Position numbers and translations under genes: made by a program. From RGIG6919 sp045531905 (lineage in GTDB: Bacteria; Bacillota; Clostridia; Lachnospirales; Lachnospiraceae): 64,000 nucleotides of DNA. The notes under the pieces are model-generated. The model was not told where the DNA came from. It saw only the letters and a program-made list of their open reading frames with translations, and made no database searches. Below, in pieces: positions 24,378-33,532 of this stretch. The stretch's first letter is position 1. Every line of letters begins with the position of its first letter. The stretch is from contig JAZSEY010000027.1 in assembly GCA_045531905.1 (NCBI GenBank), forward strand, positions 118,942-182,941, written 5' to 3'.

Positions 24378-26459
24378 ATGTATTATAGTGAGTTGTTTTC
24401 AGAGGAAAATGCATATGTAAAAGAACGTCATGCATTGACGATTGAGAGAATTAAAATGATGTTACAAGAAGAGACGGTAGATATGCCATACCGTTCTTTT
24501 TTTCATGCAGTAGCAGAATTCTTGGTAATGGTAGAAGATACAAGAGTGTTGTTGTCGGCAAATGCCTATGTGGATGTTCCGTTAGATATGTTACAGGATA
24601 TGAATCATTGTTTTTATCAGGAACTTGCTGAACCATTTTATGAGCAGAGTTTTTTAAATCCGCAATACGCATGCAAAGCACTGGGACCTGTGTATGGTAA
24701 CATACTTAGTTATCTCTATGCAGAATTACGCAATGAAATTGCATATATCTATGAAGGCAGAATGGTAGATATTACTATTTTGAATGAGTTGTTTATTGAG
24801 ATTTATAATTTATTTGAAAATGAGGAACTATTGTCAGAGAAAGCAGTGAATCAAGTGATTCAGGATTTTGCATTTGATTATGTGGAGCATTTTACTGCGT
24901 ATCGGATTCGTGAGCAATTAGATCCAAGTTTGGATTTTGCAACGCACATTATCATGAATTCTGATTTCAATGATGCTGCTTATTTATATCAGTATGGTGA
25001 ATATATTGGTGAAAATGAAATCAAGATGGCAGGGCATTTTGCTAATATGGAGCAGGAACAGATTGATGCCATGGCACGGACATACACAGAAGGTTTTCGA
25101 GAAGGCTTTCAGGCTGCAAGAATAGACTTGTCAAAGAAAAAGACCGTGAACATCCGTTATAGCATTGGTCAGGAACGTATGGTAAAGGCTGCAATCTTGC
25201 AATTTAAAGAAATGGGTTTGTCCCCTGTGATATATAGAGCTGGCGGAAGCCGTGTGAATCGAAAAGGTGTAGCCCGTATCGGATATGTGAGTACGCCTGC
25301 CAATAAACAATATGAGTTTGACCACAGACAGGATGAGGCGTTGTTTTTAGATAAGGCTTTTGTGGAACGCAAACTGGAAGTACAGAAAGCAACCTATGAG
25401 CAATACAAGGATTTGGCCAAGGTGTATGCAGGTCCTGCCTGTATAGAGGTGTTTGGTGAGACACCATTTTCACCGGAAAGTAAGTCGGAAAGTTTATCTC
25501 TTTCCAAAAAACAACAGGAATTATCTGTGGCTTATAGTAGCGAATCCAGTCAGATTGTGAATCAGTATATACCACGTGATGATTATAGTTTTACAATCAT
25601 TGCATATCCGGTTCCAGAAATTGGCGATGAATTTGCAGAAATCTTTGATGAGATTGTAAAAGTAAATACTTTGGATAATGATACTTACAGAGTATTACAA
25701 CAAAAGATTATAGATGTTTTGGACGAAGCAGAATATGTTGAGGTCAAGGGAACCGGACCAAATGAAACCATTATGAAGGTTATGCTTCATACATTGGAGA
25801 ATCCGGAAAAGGAGACCAATTTTGAAAACTGTGTGGCAGATGTCAATATTCCAGTGGGAGAAGTGTTCACATCTCCGAAACTTACAGGAACGGAAGGCGT
25901 GTTACATGTTACAGGAGTGTATTTGAATGAACTGTATTACAGTAATATAAAAATCACGTTCCGAGATGGTATGATTGTGGATTACAGTTGTGATAATTTT
26001 GATTCCGAAGAAGAGAATCGTGCCTACATTAAGGAAAATGTATTATTTAACAGAGATACATTGCCAATCGGTGAATTTGCCATTGGAACCAATACAACGG
26101 CATACGCAATGGCTAAAAAATACAAGATATTGAGTAAACTTCCAATCTTGATTGTTGAAAAGATGGGACCTCATTTTGCCGTGGGAGATACCTGTTACAG
26201 TTATAGTGAAGATAATAAATTGTATAACCCTGATGGAAAAGAAATTGTGGCAAAGGAGAATGAATGCTCAGTGCTTCGTCATGAAGATATGAGTAAGGCA
26301 TATTTTAATTGCCATACGGATATTACAATTCCATATGAGGAACTTGGCAGTATTACTGCTGTGAGAGCAGATGGTTCCCGTCAGGATATTATCAGAAATG
26401 GCTATTTTGTTTTAGACGGAATGGAAGTGTTAAATAATCCATTAAAAGACTGGGTATAA
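24378..26459 (+). CDS. M29-family (AmpS/PepS-like) aminopeptidase with N-terminal extension
   Basis: The C-terminal half (about 330-693) matches the M29 metallo-aminopeptidases: GEVFTSP (about 494-500, a metal-binding Glu), the IVDYSCDN strand, LPIGEFAIGTN (about 562-572, second Glu) and a His in MGPHFAVGD (about 595), with later His and Asp in FNCHTDITIPYEE. These enzymes remove N-terminal residues from peptides in the cytoplasm. Typical M29 proteins have about 410 residues; this one has 693. The extra N-terminal about 300 residues are acidic and helix-rich with no recognised domain. AGGAG precedes the ATG. The gene ends in a terminator whose 3' arm doubles as the next gene's ribosome-binding site. 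Confidence 0.88.
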   Translation: MYYSELFSEENAYVKERHALTIERIKMMLQEETVDMPYRSFFHAVAEFLVMVEDTRVLLSANAYVDVPLDMLQDMNHCFYQELAEPFYEQSFLNPQYACKALGPVYGNILSYLYAELRNEIAYIYEGRMVDITILNELFIEIYNLFENEELLSEKAVNQVIQDFAFDYVEHFTAYRIREQLDPSLDFATHIIMNSDFNDAAYLYQYGEYIGENEIKMAGHFANMEQEQIDAMARTYTEGFREGFQAARIDLSKKKTVNIRYSIGQERMVKAAILQFKEMGLSPVIYRAGGSRVNRKGVARIGYVSTPANKQYEFDHRQDEALFLDKAFVERKLEVQKATYEQYKDLAKVYAGPACIEVFGETPFSPESKSESLSLSKKQQELSVAYSSESSQIVNQYIPRDDYSFTIIAYPVPEIGDEFAEIFDEIVKVNTLDNDTYRVLQQKIIDVLDEAEYVEVKGTGPNETIMKVMLHTLENPEKETNFENCVADVNIPVGEVFTSPKLTGTEGVLHVTGVYLNELYYSNIKITFRDGMIVDYSCDNFDSEEENRAYIKENVLFNRDTLPIGEFAIGTNTTAYAMAKKYKILSKLPILIVEKMGPHFAVGDTCYSYSEDNKLYNPDGKEIVAKENECSVLRHEDMSKAYFNCHTDITIPYEELGSITAVRADGSRQDIIRNGYFVLDGMEVLNNPLKDWV

Positions 26460-26467
26460 AGAATATG

Positions 26468-26521
26468 AAAAATGCTTTCCGTGCATACTAGGTATATGTG
26501 ATGTTACGGAGGGCATTTTTT
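26468..26521 (+). terminator. Terminator overlapping the next gene's ribosome-binding site
   Basis: Fifteen bases (26468-26482) pair with 26506-26520 with two G-U pairs; a T run (26516-26521) follows. GGAGGG (26508-26513) in the 3' arm stands 8 bases before the ATG at 26522 and is that gene's Shine-Dalgarno. Confidence 0.88.
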
Positions 26522-26947
26522 ATGTTGAAAACGGATGTGCTGGCAAAGAATTGTTTTCTTTTTCTGTTAGGTGGATTTACGTATTATTTTATAGAAATTG
26601 CAGTGCGCGGATATTCCCACTATTCCATGGTGATATGTGGAGGATTGGCCTTTTTGTTGATAGGAATGTTGAATCAGGCGTTAGGGTTTCAAGTGGCACT
26701 GCTGAGTCAAATGCTTTTGTCAGGAATTATCATTACGGTTTTGGAACTGATAACCGGTCTCATTGTAAATGTATGGTTGGGGATTGGCGTATGGGATTAT
26801 TCAGAGCTTCCCTATAATTTGTTAGGGCAGGTGTGCGTACCCTATACGATGCTTTGGACTGCAATTTCGCCAATATGTATATTTTTGGATGATTGGTTAC
26901 GGCATCATTTGTTTGGAGAAGAGAAGGCAACGTATAAATGGTTATAA
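26522..26947 (+). CDS. PF06541-type membrane protein (putative ABC transporter permease family)
   Basis: The 141-residue protein has about four TM segments (about 11-24, 34-50, 58-85 and 105-125). The motifs GGFTYYFIEIAVRGYSHYSM, GMLNQ and ELITGLIVN...VWDYSELPYNLLGQ are typical of the Firmicute family usually annotated as putative ABC-transporter type IV. No ATPase gene is adjacent, so a transport role is not shown. The start at 26522 is decided by GGAGGG within the upstream terminator; a GTG at 26498 is in frame but lies in the hairpin loop. Confidence 0.85.
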   Translation: MLKTDVLAKNCFLFLLGGFTYYFIEIAVRGYSHYSMVICGGLAFLLIGMLNQALGFQVALLSQMLLSGIIITVLELITGLIVNVWLGIGVWDYSELPYNLLGQVCVPYTMLWTAISPICIFLDDWLRHHLFGEEKATYKWL

Positions 26948-26983
26948 AAAAAGAGACAAAACCGAAAGGCTTTGTCTCTTTTT
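26948..26983. terminator. Bidirectional terminator
   Basis: AAAAAGAGACAAA (26948-26960) pairs with TTTGTCTCTTTTT (26971-26983). It lies between the + strand gene ending at 26947 and the - strand gene ending at 27052 and can serve both. Confidence 0.9.
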
Positions 26984-27051
26984 ATAATGAACGTGTCGTT
27001 TTTGTTGACATACGTTTTATACAAGTGATAGTATAAATCAGAATTATGTAA

Positions 27052-27285
27052 TTATTCTGTTAATGGTGTCATAGTAAGACCTTTATACATCTTTGTGTAT
27101 AAGCTTTTCTCATCCTGATATAATACAAGTCCACGACCACCATCACGAACGATGTACGCATACTTGTTCTTCTGTACGTTCATGTATAGAACTTCATCTA
27201 CGTTTAACTCCTTAGCCTTAGCCTTGGCAGTGTAAACGTTTACTGGCTCTAACTTATATTTTTTAACGGCTTGATCTACTGTCAT
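27052..27285 (-). CDS. Small basic protein of unknown function
   Basis: The 77-residue soluble protein starts MTVDQAVKKYKLEPVNVYTAKAKA at the ATG at 27285; AGGAGG lies 8 bases upstream, while a GTG at 27294 is too close to it. It is Lys-rich with two short predicted helices and a beta-rich middle (YAYIVRDGGRGLVLYQD). No known domain is recognised. It has its own consensus promoter and a bidirectional terminator, so it is an independent gene that is probably well expressed. Confidence 0.8.
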   Translation of the reverse strand: MTVDQAVKKYKLEPVNVYTAKAKAKELNVDEVLYMNVQKNKYAYIVRDGGRGLVLYQDEKSLYTKMYKGLTMTPLTE

Positions 27286-27357
27286 ATCGGCCACCTCCTG
27301 AAATTATGAATTAGATGTGCGTACAAATGGGCACGTTATACATCCATTTCTAGTTAT

Positions 27358-27386
27358 AGTATATTGTAAATTATAGACAAAGTCAA
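27358..27386 (-). promoter_or_regulatory. Promoter of the small gene at 27285
   Basis: On the minus strand TTGACT (27381-27386), 17 bases, TATACT (27358-27363), about 70 bases upstream of the start. Confidence 0.8.
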
Positions 27387-27471
27387 CTAGGAATTCTAAC
27401 TAAAAAATAGGCTATTTTGTGCTTTTGAGGCTATAAACTTTGTAAAAAATGATTAAAGGAATAAAAAATCG

Positions 27472-28128
27472 ATGAACAATATTAATTTCCAACAAAAATT
27501 AGAAGGCATTTTGTCCAATATCGAAGAAAAAGAAACGGTACCAACACTGTTTTTGCATGCTTGTTGTGCTCCTTGCAGTAGCTATGTGCTAGAGTATTTG
27601 TCAAGATATTTTGAGATTACAGTGTTTTATTATAATCCCAATATCTCTCCCAAAGAAGAGTATCAAAAAAGAGTAGAGGAGATTGTTGGATTTATAGATA
27701 AGGTATACCCGGAAGTGGCAGACAAAAACAGAAATCCGGTGCACTTTGTGGAAGGCGAGTATCATCCGGAAGACTTTTATAATATGGCGAAAGGCATGGA
27801 GCATTTACCTGAAGGCGGAGAGCGTTGTTATCACTGTTATGAGCAACGTTTAAAAGAGACAGCGAAGCTTGCCAAGGAAGGTGGATTTGATTATTTTACA
27901 ACAACACTTTCTATCAGCCCGTATAAAAATGCAGTGTGGTTAAATGAAATTGGCGACCGATTGGCAGATGAATATGATATTCAACATTTATGTGCTGATT
28001 TTAAGAAGAAAAATGGGTATCGACGTTCCATTGATTTATCAAAGGAATATGAGTTATACAGGCAAGATTACTGTGGTTGTATTTACAGTAAGATGGAACG
28101 GGAACAACAGAGGAAAAGGATGGAGTAA
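27472..28128 (+). CDS. queH: Epoxyqueuosine reductase QueH
   Basis: QueH reduces epoxyqueuosine to queuosine in tRNA, the last step of the Q modification, and is the non-B12 alternative to QueG. The 218-residue protein (formerly DUF208) shows its Cys clusters: HACCAPCSSYVLEYL (Cys31, Cys32, Cys35), GERCYHCYEQRL and DYCGCIYSKM, which bind an Fe-S cluster and a second metal. AAAGGA lies upstream of the ATG. It is followed after 3 bases by an anion permease gene. No other queuosine gene is in the window unless the PTPS-like proteins further right are counted, which I do not. Confidence 0.93.
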   Translation: MNNINFQQKLEGILSNIEEKETVPTLFLHACCAPCSSYVLEYLSRYFEITVFYYNPNISPKEEYQKRVEEIVGFIDKVYPEVADKNRNPVHFVEGEYHPEDFYNMAKGMEHLPEGGERCYHCYEQRLKETAKLAKEGGFDYFTTTLSISPYKNAVWLNEIGDRLADEYDIQHLCADFKKKNGYRRSIDLSKEYELYRQDYCGCIYSKMEREQQRKRME

Positions 28129-28131
28129 CGT

Positions 28132-29181
28132 ATGGAATGGGTTTCGACATATATTTTGCAACACATAGATTTTGGCACACTGGCAATTTTGTTTTGTTTA
28201 ATGGGCGTGGTAGCAGGCTTTCAGATGCTTGGGTACATAGATGATATCGCAAGAGTCATCACCATGAAGGCAAAAAATCTCAGAATGTTACTTGTCACCT
28301 TAACGATGGTGTGCTTTTTTCTAAGTATGCTGGTTACAAATGATGTAGCACTTATCATTATGGTGCCCTTTGCTATACAGGTGCTTCACAGAGTAGGACA
28401 GGAAGATAAACTGATTCAGTTGGTAGTATTGCAGACCATTGCCGCCAATCTTGGCAGTATGGCAACCCCTATTGGCAATCCACAAAATGTTTATTTGTAT
28501 CAGTATTATCAATTGGATTTAGTGACATTTGTTAAGGGATTGTTTCCTTATGTGTTGGTTTCGGCGATATTGTTGGTATTTATTTTATGGCTGGATAAAG
28601 ATGGCACGAGAGAAGTGGTTCTTTTGGATGAAGAGAACAAGCATCAGGATTTTGGAAAATGGGAAAAAGGAATGAAGACGATTGTTTACATCATTTTGTT
28701 TGTAATATGTCTTTTGACGGTGTTAGATGTCATCTGTTGGCCGATTATGCTTGCGATCGTTGGTATTAGTATTTGCCTTTGCGAATACCGATTGTTCAAA
28801 GAAATTAACTACGGTTTGCTTGGAAAGTTTGTAGTGTTATTTCTAATTGTGGGAAATATCGCTGCGATTCCTTGGATTCGAGAGTATTTGCAGAGTATTG
28901 TATCTGGAAATGAATTTATATTAGGTATTTTATTTAGCCAATTCATGAGCAATGTTCCAGCAGCGATTATGATGTCGAAATTCACGGAACAAGGAATGAA
29001 CCTGTTACTGGGTGTAAACGTGGGTGGACTGGGTACTTTGATTGCATCTATGGCAAGTATTATTTCGCTTGAGTTTTTCTCGAAAGCAATGCCTGATCAA
29101 AAGAAAAAATATGTCATGAAATTTACGGGATATAACTTGATTTTTCTAGTGGTATTATGTATCGTAAAAGTTGTATTGTGA
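28132..29181 (+). CDS. Anion permease of the ArsB/NhaD/CitM superfamily
   Basis: The 349-residue membrane protein has about ten hydrophobic segments. The signature TIAANLGSMATPIGNPQNVYLYQYY (about 102-126) and the earlier MLVTNDVALIIMVPFA (about 65-80) are the conserved helix-breaking loops of the ion-transporter superfamily that holds ArsB, NhaD and citrate carriers. At 349 residues it is shorter than most members (about 420), missing roughly the first two TM segments of ArsB-like proteins. The substrate cannot be told from sequence. The 3-base gap to queH suggests co-transcription. Confidence 0.82.
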   Translation: MEWVSTYILQHIDFGTLAILFCLMGVVAGFQMLGYIDDIARVITMKAKNLRMLLVTLTMVCFFLSMLVTNDVALIIMVPFAIQVLHRVGQEDKLIQLVVLQTIAANLGSMATPIGNPQNVYLYQYYQLDLVTFVKGLFPYVLVSAILLVFILWLDKDGTREVVLLDEENKHQDFGKWEKGMKTIVYIILFVICLLTVLDVICWPIMLAIVGISICLCEYRLFKEINYGLLGKFVVLFLIVGNIAAIPWIREYLQSIVSGNEFILGILFSQFMSNVPAAIMMSKFTEQGMNLLLGVNVGGLGTLIASMASIISLEFFSKAMPDQKKKYVMKFTGYNLIFLVVLCIVKVVL

Positions 29182-29200
29182 TGGATAGGGAGGAAATAAT

Positions 29201-30880
29201 ATGATAGCGTATTATGGAATTATGGCAGCGCTGGCTGTATTGAATTTAATCATATTCATCGCTTTATTTACAGACAGAAAAATCAATTTCTATCTGGTGC
29301 TACTGTTAGCTATTCTTACAATTAGCAACTTGGGAAATCTCGCATTGGCCTTATCAGATACAGTGTATGAAGCGTATTTAGCCAAAAAGATATATTACAT
29401 AGGTGGTTGTTTTGCTGCACCGATTATACTGACGGTAATTATTGATATGTGTAAGATTCAGGCGTCAAAATGGATTCGCAACATCATATATGTATTTAGC
29501 TTTGTTGTATATGGCATGATTTTGTCCATTGGTTATGCTGATATCTATTATAAGGATATGGAATTACACAAATTTGGAAATGCAACTGCAGTAACACCAG
29601 TATACGGTTTTGGACATAGTATTTTCTATGTGTTGCTATATGGATACATGCTGATTGGTATTGCTATCTTGATATACAGTTTAAAGAGAAAGAATACCAT
29701 ATCCAGAAAGAACTTATGGGCGTTGGTAGGTATGGAACTTGCCACGATTCTTTTGTTTTTAGTGGTGCGACCAATCCTGCCTCATGTAGAGGTAACACCG
29801 TTAGTTTATGTGGTGGACGGTTGGATATTCCTTTATATTAACAGGCGCGTTACTTTATACAATGTAGAAGAGAATATTATGAGTTCATTAAAAAAGCAGT
29901 ACAGCTATGGTTATGTTATGTTTGATAATAACAGAAACTATTTGGGCAGTAATACTGTTGCTATGGAGCTTATTCCAGAGTTAGAATTATGTAAGGTTGA
30001 CAAACCCCTTATAAAGCATGAAAATTTGGCATTTATTGAACAATGGCTGGATGAATTTAGGGATGATGAAGATCCGAGAATGCCTTATATTGTGGGTGAC
30101 AAATACTATGAAGGCAATGTGGAACGAATCTGGCATGGAGATAATGGTGTTGGATTTATTATCGAATTGGCTGATCAGACAGAACACAGAAAGTATACAA
30201 AATTGTTAAATCAGTATAATACTGATTTGCAAATGCAAGTAAATGAACAGACAGCACATATTAGGGATATGCAGGCGAAGGTATTGCTTGGTATGGCTAA
30301 TATGGTGGAAAACCGGGATGACAACACAGGTGGTCACATTAAGCGTACCAGTCATGTGATTGGTATCTTGATTGATACGATACAGAAACACCAATTATTG
30401 CCGTTAGATGAAGAGTTTTGTCAGGATATTGTAAAAGCGGCTCCCATGCATGATTTGGGAAAAATCGGAATTGATGATGGTATTCTAAAAAAGCCAGGAC
30501 GTTTGACAGATGAAGAATTTGCTATTATGCAGACGCATGCAGAAAAGAGCGCGGTACTGGTTGAAAGCATTTTAAAGGATGTAGAAGAGGAGCATTTTGT
30601 GAGAGTTGCCATAAATATGGCAAGACATCACCATGAGAAGTGGAACGGTTTTGGGTATCCCGACCGTTTGAAGGGTGAGGATATTCCGATAGAAGCCAGA
30701 ATTATGGCAATAGCAGATGTTTATGATGCTTTGGTAAGTAAACGTTGTTATAAGGAAGCTATGAGCTTTGAAGAGGCTTTCAAGGTTATGGAAGAATCTA
30801 TGGGCAGTCATTTTGACCCACAAATGGAGCAGGTATTTCTGCTAAGCCGAGAAAAATTGGAAGCATATTACAGGACATAA
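29201..30880 (+). CDS. Membrane HD-GYP protein, probable c-di-GMP phosphodiesterase
   Basis: The 559-residue protein has seven predicted N-terminal TM segments (about 1-215) like the 7TM sensor domain found on some histidine kinases, a PAS-like region (about 230-330), a short coiled coil (about 335-365) and a C-terminal HD-GYP domain. The HD-GYP motifs are complete: HD in APMHDLGKIGIDD (about 413-425), HHEKWNGFGYPDRLKGEDIP with the GYP triplet, and MAIADVYDALVSKRCYK. It would degrade c-di-GMP in response to a membrane or extracellular cue. GGGAGG precedes the ATG. It is the third gene after queH and the permease, with a 19-base gap. Confidence 0.93.
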   Translation: MIAYYGIMAALAVLNLIIFIALFTDRKINFYLVLLLAILTISNLGNLALALSDTVYEAYLAKKIYYIGGCFAAPIILTVIIDMCKIQASKWIRNIIYVFSFVVYGMILSIGYADIYYKDMELHKFGNATAVTPVYGFGHSIFYVLLYGYMLIGIAILIYSLKRKNTISRKNLWALVGMELATILLFLVVRPILPHVEVTPLVYVVDGWIFLYINRRVTLYNVEENIMSSLKKQYSYGYVMFDNNRNYLGSNTVAMELIPELELCKVDKPLIKHENLAFIEQWLDEFRDDEDPRMPYIVGDKYYEGNVERIWHGDNGVGFIIELADQTEHRKYTKLLNQYNTDLQMQVNEQTAHIRDMQAKVLLGMANMVENRDDNTGGHIKRTSHVIGILIDTIQKHQLLPLDEEFCQDIVKAAPMHDLGKIGIDDGILKKPGRLTDEEFAIMQTHAEKSAVLVESILKDVEEEHFVRVAINMARHHHEKWNGFGYPDRLKGEDIPIEARIMAIADVYDALVSKRCYKEAMSFEEAFKVMEESMGSHFDPQMEQVFLLSREKLEAYYRT

Positions 30881-30907
30881 TTGGATTTTTTTTCGTAGAA
30901 AGGGGCT

Positions 30908-30936
30908 TTGCATTGATTAAGCACCTATGTTATACT
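30908..30936 (+). promoter_or_regulatory. Promoter of the aconitase-family gene
   Basis: TTGCAT (30908-30913), 17 bases, TATACT (30931-30936), about 40 bases upstream of the start codon. Confidence 0.7.
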
Positions 30937-30977
30937 GTAATGCGTGTGAAATGATAAGAATTTAAGGAGGATTCCCG

Positions 30978-33260
30978 ATGATTAAGTTATATGATGGTGG
31001 TGCCTATCTGGTAAATGGTACAGAGATTATTGCTGACGGTGCAGATGCGTTAAATGCAGTTGCAGCAAAGGCTGGTGCCACAACAAAGGAAGAAGCAGCA
31101 AAAAATACAATGGCGTACGGCATTTTAAGTGCACACAATACGTCAGGAAACATGAATGAGTTAAAGATTAAGTTTGATAAACTGACATCTCATGATATTA
31201 CATTTGTTGGAATTATTCAGACTGCGAGAGCATCAGGTCTTGAAAAATTCCCAATTCCATATGTACTTACAAACTGCCACAATTCACTTTGTGCAGTAGG
31301 TGGTACCATTAACGAGGATGACCACATGTTTGGTCTTTCTTGTGCTAAGAAATATGGTGGTGTTTATGTTCCACCTCATCAGGCAGTTATTCATCAGTAT
31401 GCCCGTGAGATGCTTGCTGAGGGTGGTGCCATGATTTTAGGTTCAGATAGTCATACCCGTTATGGTGCACTTGGTACTATGGCAATCGGTGAAGGTGGCG
31501 GTGAGCTGGTTAAGCAGTTACTTTCTAAGACCTATGATGTCAAAATGCCAGGTGTGGTTGGTATTTATTTAGATGGTGAGCCGATGAAGGGTGTGGGTCC
31601 TCAGGACGTTGCACTTGCTATTATCGGTGCAGTATTTGCAAATGGTTATGTAAAGAATAAAGTTATGGAGTTCGTTGGCCCTGGTATCAGCAAGTTAAGT
31701 GCTGATTATCGTATTGGTATCGACGTTATGACAACTGAGACAACCTGTCTTTCTTCTATTTGGAGAACAGATGATGAGGTTAAGGAATTCTACGCATTAC
31801 ATGGTCGTGTAGATGCATATAAGGAATTGAATCCAGGTGCTGTGACATACTATGACGGCATGGTATATGTGGACTTAAGCAAGATTAAGCCTATGATTGC
31901 AATGCCATTCCATCCAAGTAATGTATATACAATTGAAGAGTTAAATGCTAATCTTATGGATATTCTTGAAGATTGTGAGAAGAAGGCATTGGTTTCATTA
32001 GATGGTCAGGTAGACTTCACATTAAAGAACAAGGTTCGTGATGGTAAGTTATATGTTGATCAGGGTATTATCGCTGGTTGTGCAGGTGGTGGATTTGAGA
32101 ATATCTGTGCAGCAGCTGATATCTTAAAGGGCAAGAGTATTGGTGCTGATGAATTTACATTAAGTGTATATCCAGCGTCAACACCGATTTATATGGAATT
32201 AGCTAAGAATGGCAGATTAGCAGATTTAATGGGTACTGGTGCTATCGTAAAGACAGCATTCTGTGGACCTTGCTTTGGTGCAGGAGACACACCGGCAAAC
32301 AATGCATTCAGTATTCGTCATTCTACAAGAAACTTCCCAAATAGAGAAGGTTCTAAGATTCAGAATGGTCAGATTTCTTCTGTTGCTTTGATGGATGCTC
32401 GTTCTATTGCTGCAACAGCTGCAAATAAGGGATATTTGACTCCTGCAACAGATATGGATGTAGAGTATACATCTCCAAAGTATTTCTTTGATAAGAGCAT
32501 TTATGAGAATCGTATCTATGACGGTGTTGGTAAGGCTGACCCATCAGTTGAGATTAAGTTTGGACCAAACATTAAGGATTGGCCAGCAATGATTCCTTTA
32601 ACTGATAATTTAGTATTGAAGATGGCATCAGTTATCCATGATCCTGTTACTACAACAGATGAGTTGATTCCATCTGGAGAGACATCTTCTTTCCGTTCAA
32701 ATCCTCTTGGATTGGCAGAGTTCACACTTTCTCGTAAGGATCCTCAGTACGTTGGTCGTGCAAAGGAGATTCAGGCAGTTGAGAAAGTGCGTGAAGAAGG
32801 AAAGTGCATGGGTGAGTTCTATCCGGAAATGCGCGAGATTATGCATGCTATCAAAGATCAGTTTGAAGGCGTAAGTAAGGAAAATACTGGTGTAGGTTCT
32901 ACTATCTTTGCTGTAAAGCCAGGTGACGGTTCAGCAAGAGAGCAAGCTGCTTCATGCCAGAAGGTATTAGGTGGTTGGGCAAATGTTGCAAAAGAATATG
33001 CAACTAAGAGATACCGTTCTAATTTGATTAACTGGGGTATGCTTCCATTTATCATGCCTGAAGATTATGATTTTGAAGTAGGCGATTATGTATTTATTCC
33101 TGGTGTTGCCAAGGCAGTTAAGGAAAAGAATGACGACATTAAGGCTTATGTTGTAAATAAGGGAATGAAGGAATTAACATTCCATCTTGGTGATTTAACA
33201 GATGATGAGAGAGCAATTATCTTAGAGGGATGTCTGATTAATTATAATCGTCAGAAATAA
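30978..33260 (+). CDS. Aconitase-superfamily hydratase, probable aconitate hydratase
   Basis: The 760-residue Fe-S hydratase would convert citrate to isocitrate through cis-aconitate. Visible elements are SDSHTRYGALG (about 155-165, substrate binding), Cys in the IAGCAGGGFENI segment (about 368) and the CGPC pair (about 429-432) that together ligate the [4Fe-4S] cluster, and a C-terminal swivel domain (about 590-760). The sequence is not of the AcnA or AcnB type and resembles the group that includes E. coli YbhJ, often annotated only as hydratase. AAGGAGG precedes the ATG. NADP-isocitrate dehydrogenase lies 7 kb downstream, supporting a role in making 2-oxoglutarate for glutamate. Confidence 0.85.
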   Translation: MIKLYDGGAYLVNGTEIIADGADALNAVAAKAGATTKEEAAKNTMAYGILSAHNTSGNMNELKIKFDKLTSHDITFVGIIQTARASGLEKFPIPYVLTNCHNSLCAVGGTINEDDHMFGLSCAKKYGGVYVPPHQAVIHQYAREMLAEGGAMILGSDSHTRYGALGTMAIGEGGGELVKQLLSKTYDVKMPGVVGIYLDGEPMKGVGPQDVALAIIGAVFANGYVKNKVMEFVGPGISKLSADYRIGIDVMTTETTCLSSIWRTDDEVKEFYALHGRVDAYKELNPGAVTYYDGMVYVDLSKIKPMIAMPFHPSNVYTIEELNANLMDILEDCEKKALVSLDGQVDFTLKNKVRDGKLYVDQGIIAGCAGGGFENICAAADILKGKSIGADEFTLSVYPASTPIYMELAKNGRLADLMGTGAIVKTAFCGPCFGAGDTPANNAFSIRHSTRNFPNREGSKIQNGQISSVALMDARSIAATAANKGYLTPATDMDVEYTSPKYFFDKSIYENRIYDGVGKADPSVEIKFGPNIKDWPAMIPLTDNLVLKMASVIHDPVTTTDELIPSGETSSFRSNPLGLAEFTLSRKDPQYVGRAKEIQAVEKVREEGKCMGEFYPEMREIMHAIKDQFEGVSKENTGVGSTIFAVKPGDGSAREQAASCQKVLGGWANVAKEYATKRYRSNLINWGMLPFIMPEDYDFEVGDYVFIPGVAKAVKEKNDDIKAYVVNKGMKELTFHLGDLTDDERAIILEGCLINYNRQK

Positions 33261-33302
33261 TATGTAGTGAAACTGCGACAATGCATCAGGGGGGATACAA
33301 TT

Positions 33303-33497
33303 ATGATTATTAAGAAGATTAAAAGAAATGCAATTCGCTGTAAGAACTGTGGAGAGGAAATTGTATCAAAACAGCGAAATAAAGTAGTGAAATGCTCCTG
33401 TGGCCAGTGTTCCATTGATGGAGGCGTATTTTATCTAAAACGTACTGGAGAGTACGAAGAATTAGCCGAGATGGAAGAAATTGAAGTTCCGGATTAA
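33303..33497 (+). CDS. Small zinc-ribbon-like protein
   Basis: The 64-residue protein has a CxxC pair (Cys13, Cys16) and a CxCxxC cluster (Cys31, Cys33, Cys36), which would form a zinc ribbon, then an acidic C-terminus. I place the start at 33303 behind a run of six G; the frame opens earlier, at 33267, without a ribosome-binding site. It resembles short proteins that I recall as DUF7695, with low certainty. It lies 42 bases after the aconitase-family gene and 35 before the nitrilase-family gene. Confidence 0.8.
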   Translation: MIIKKIKRNAIRCKNCGEEIVSKQRNKVVKCSCGQCSIDGGVFYLKRTGEYEELAEMEEIEVPD

Positions 33498-33532
33498 AAC
33501 TTTGGGATTTTGATGGAGAGGGTTGATTCCAT

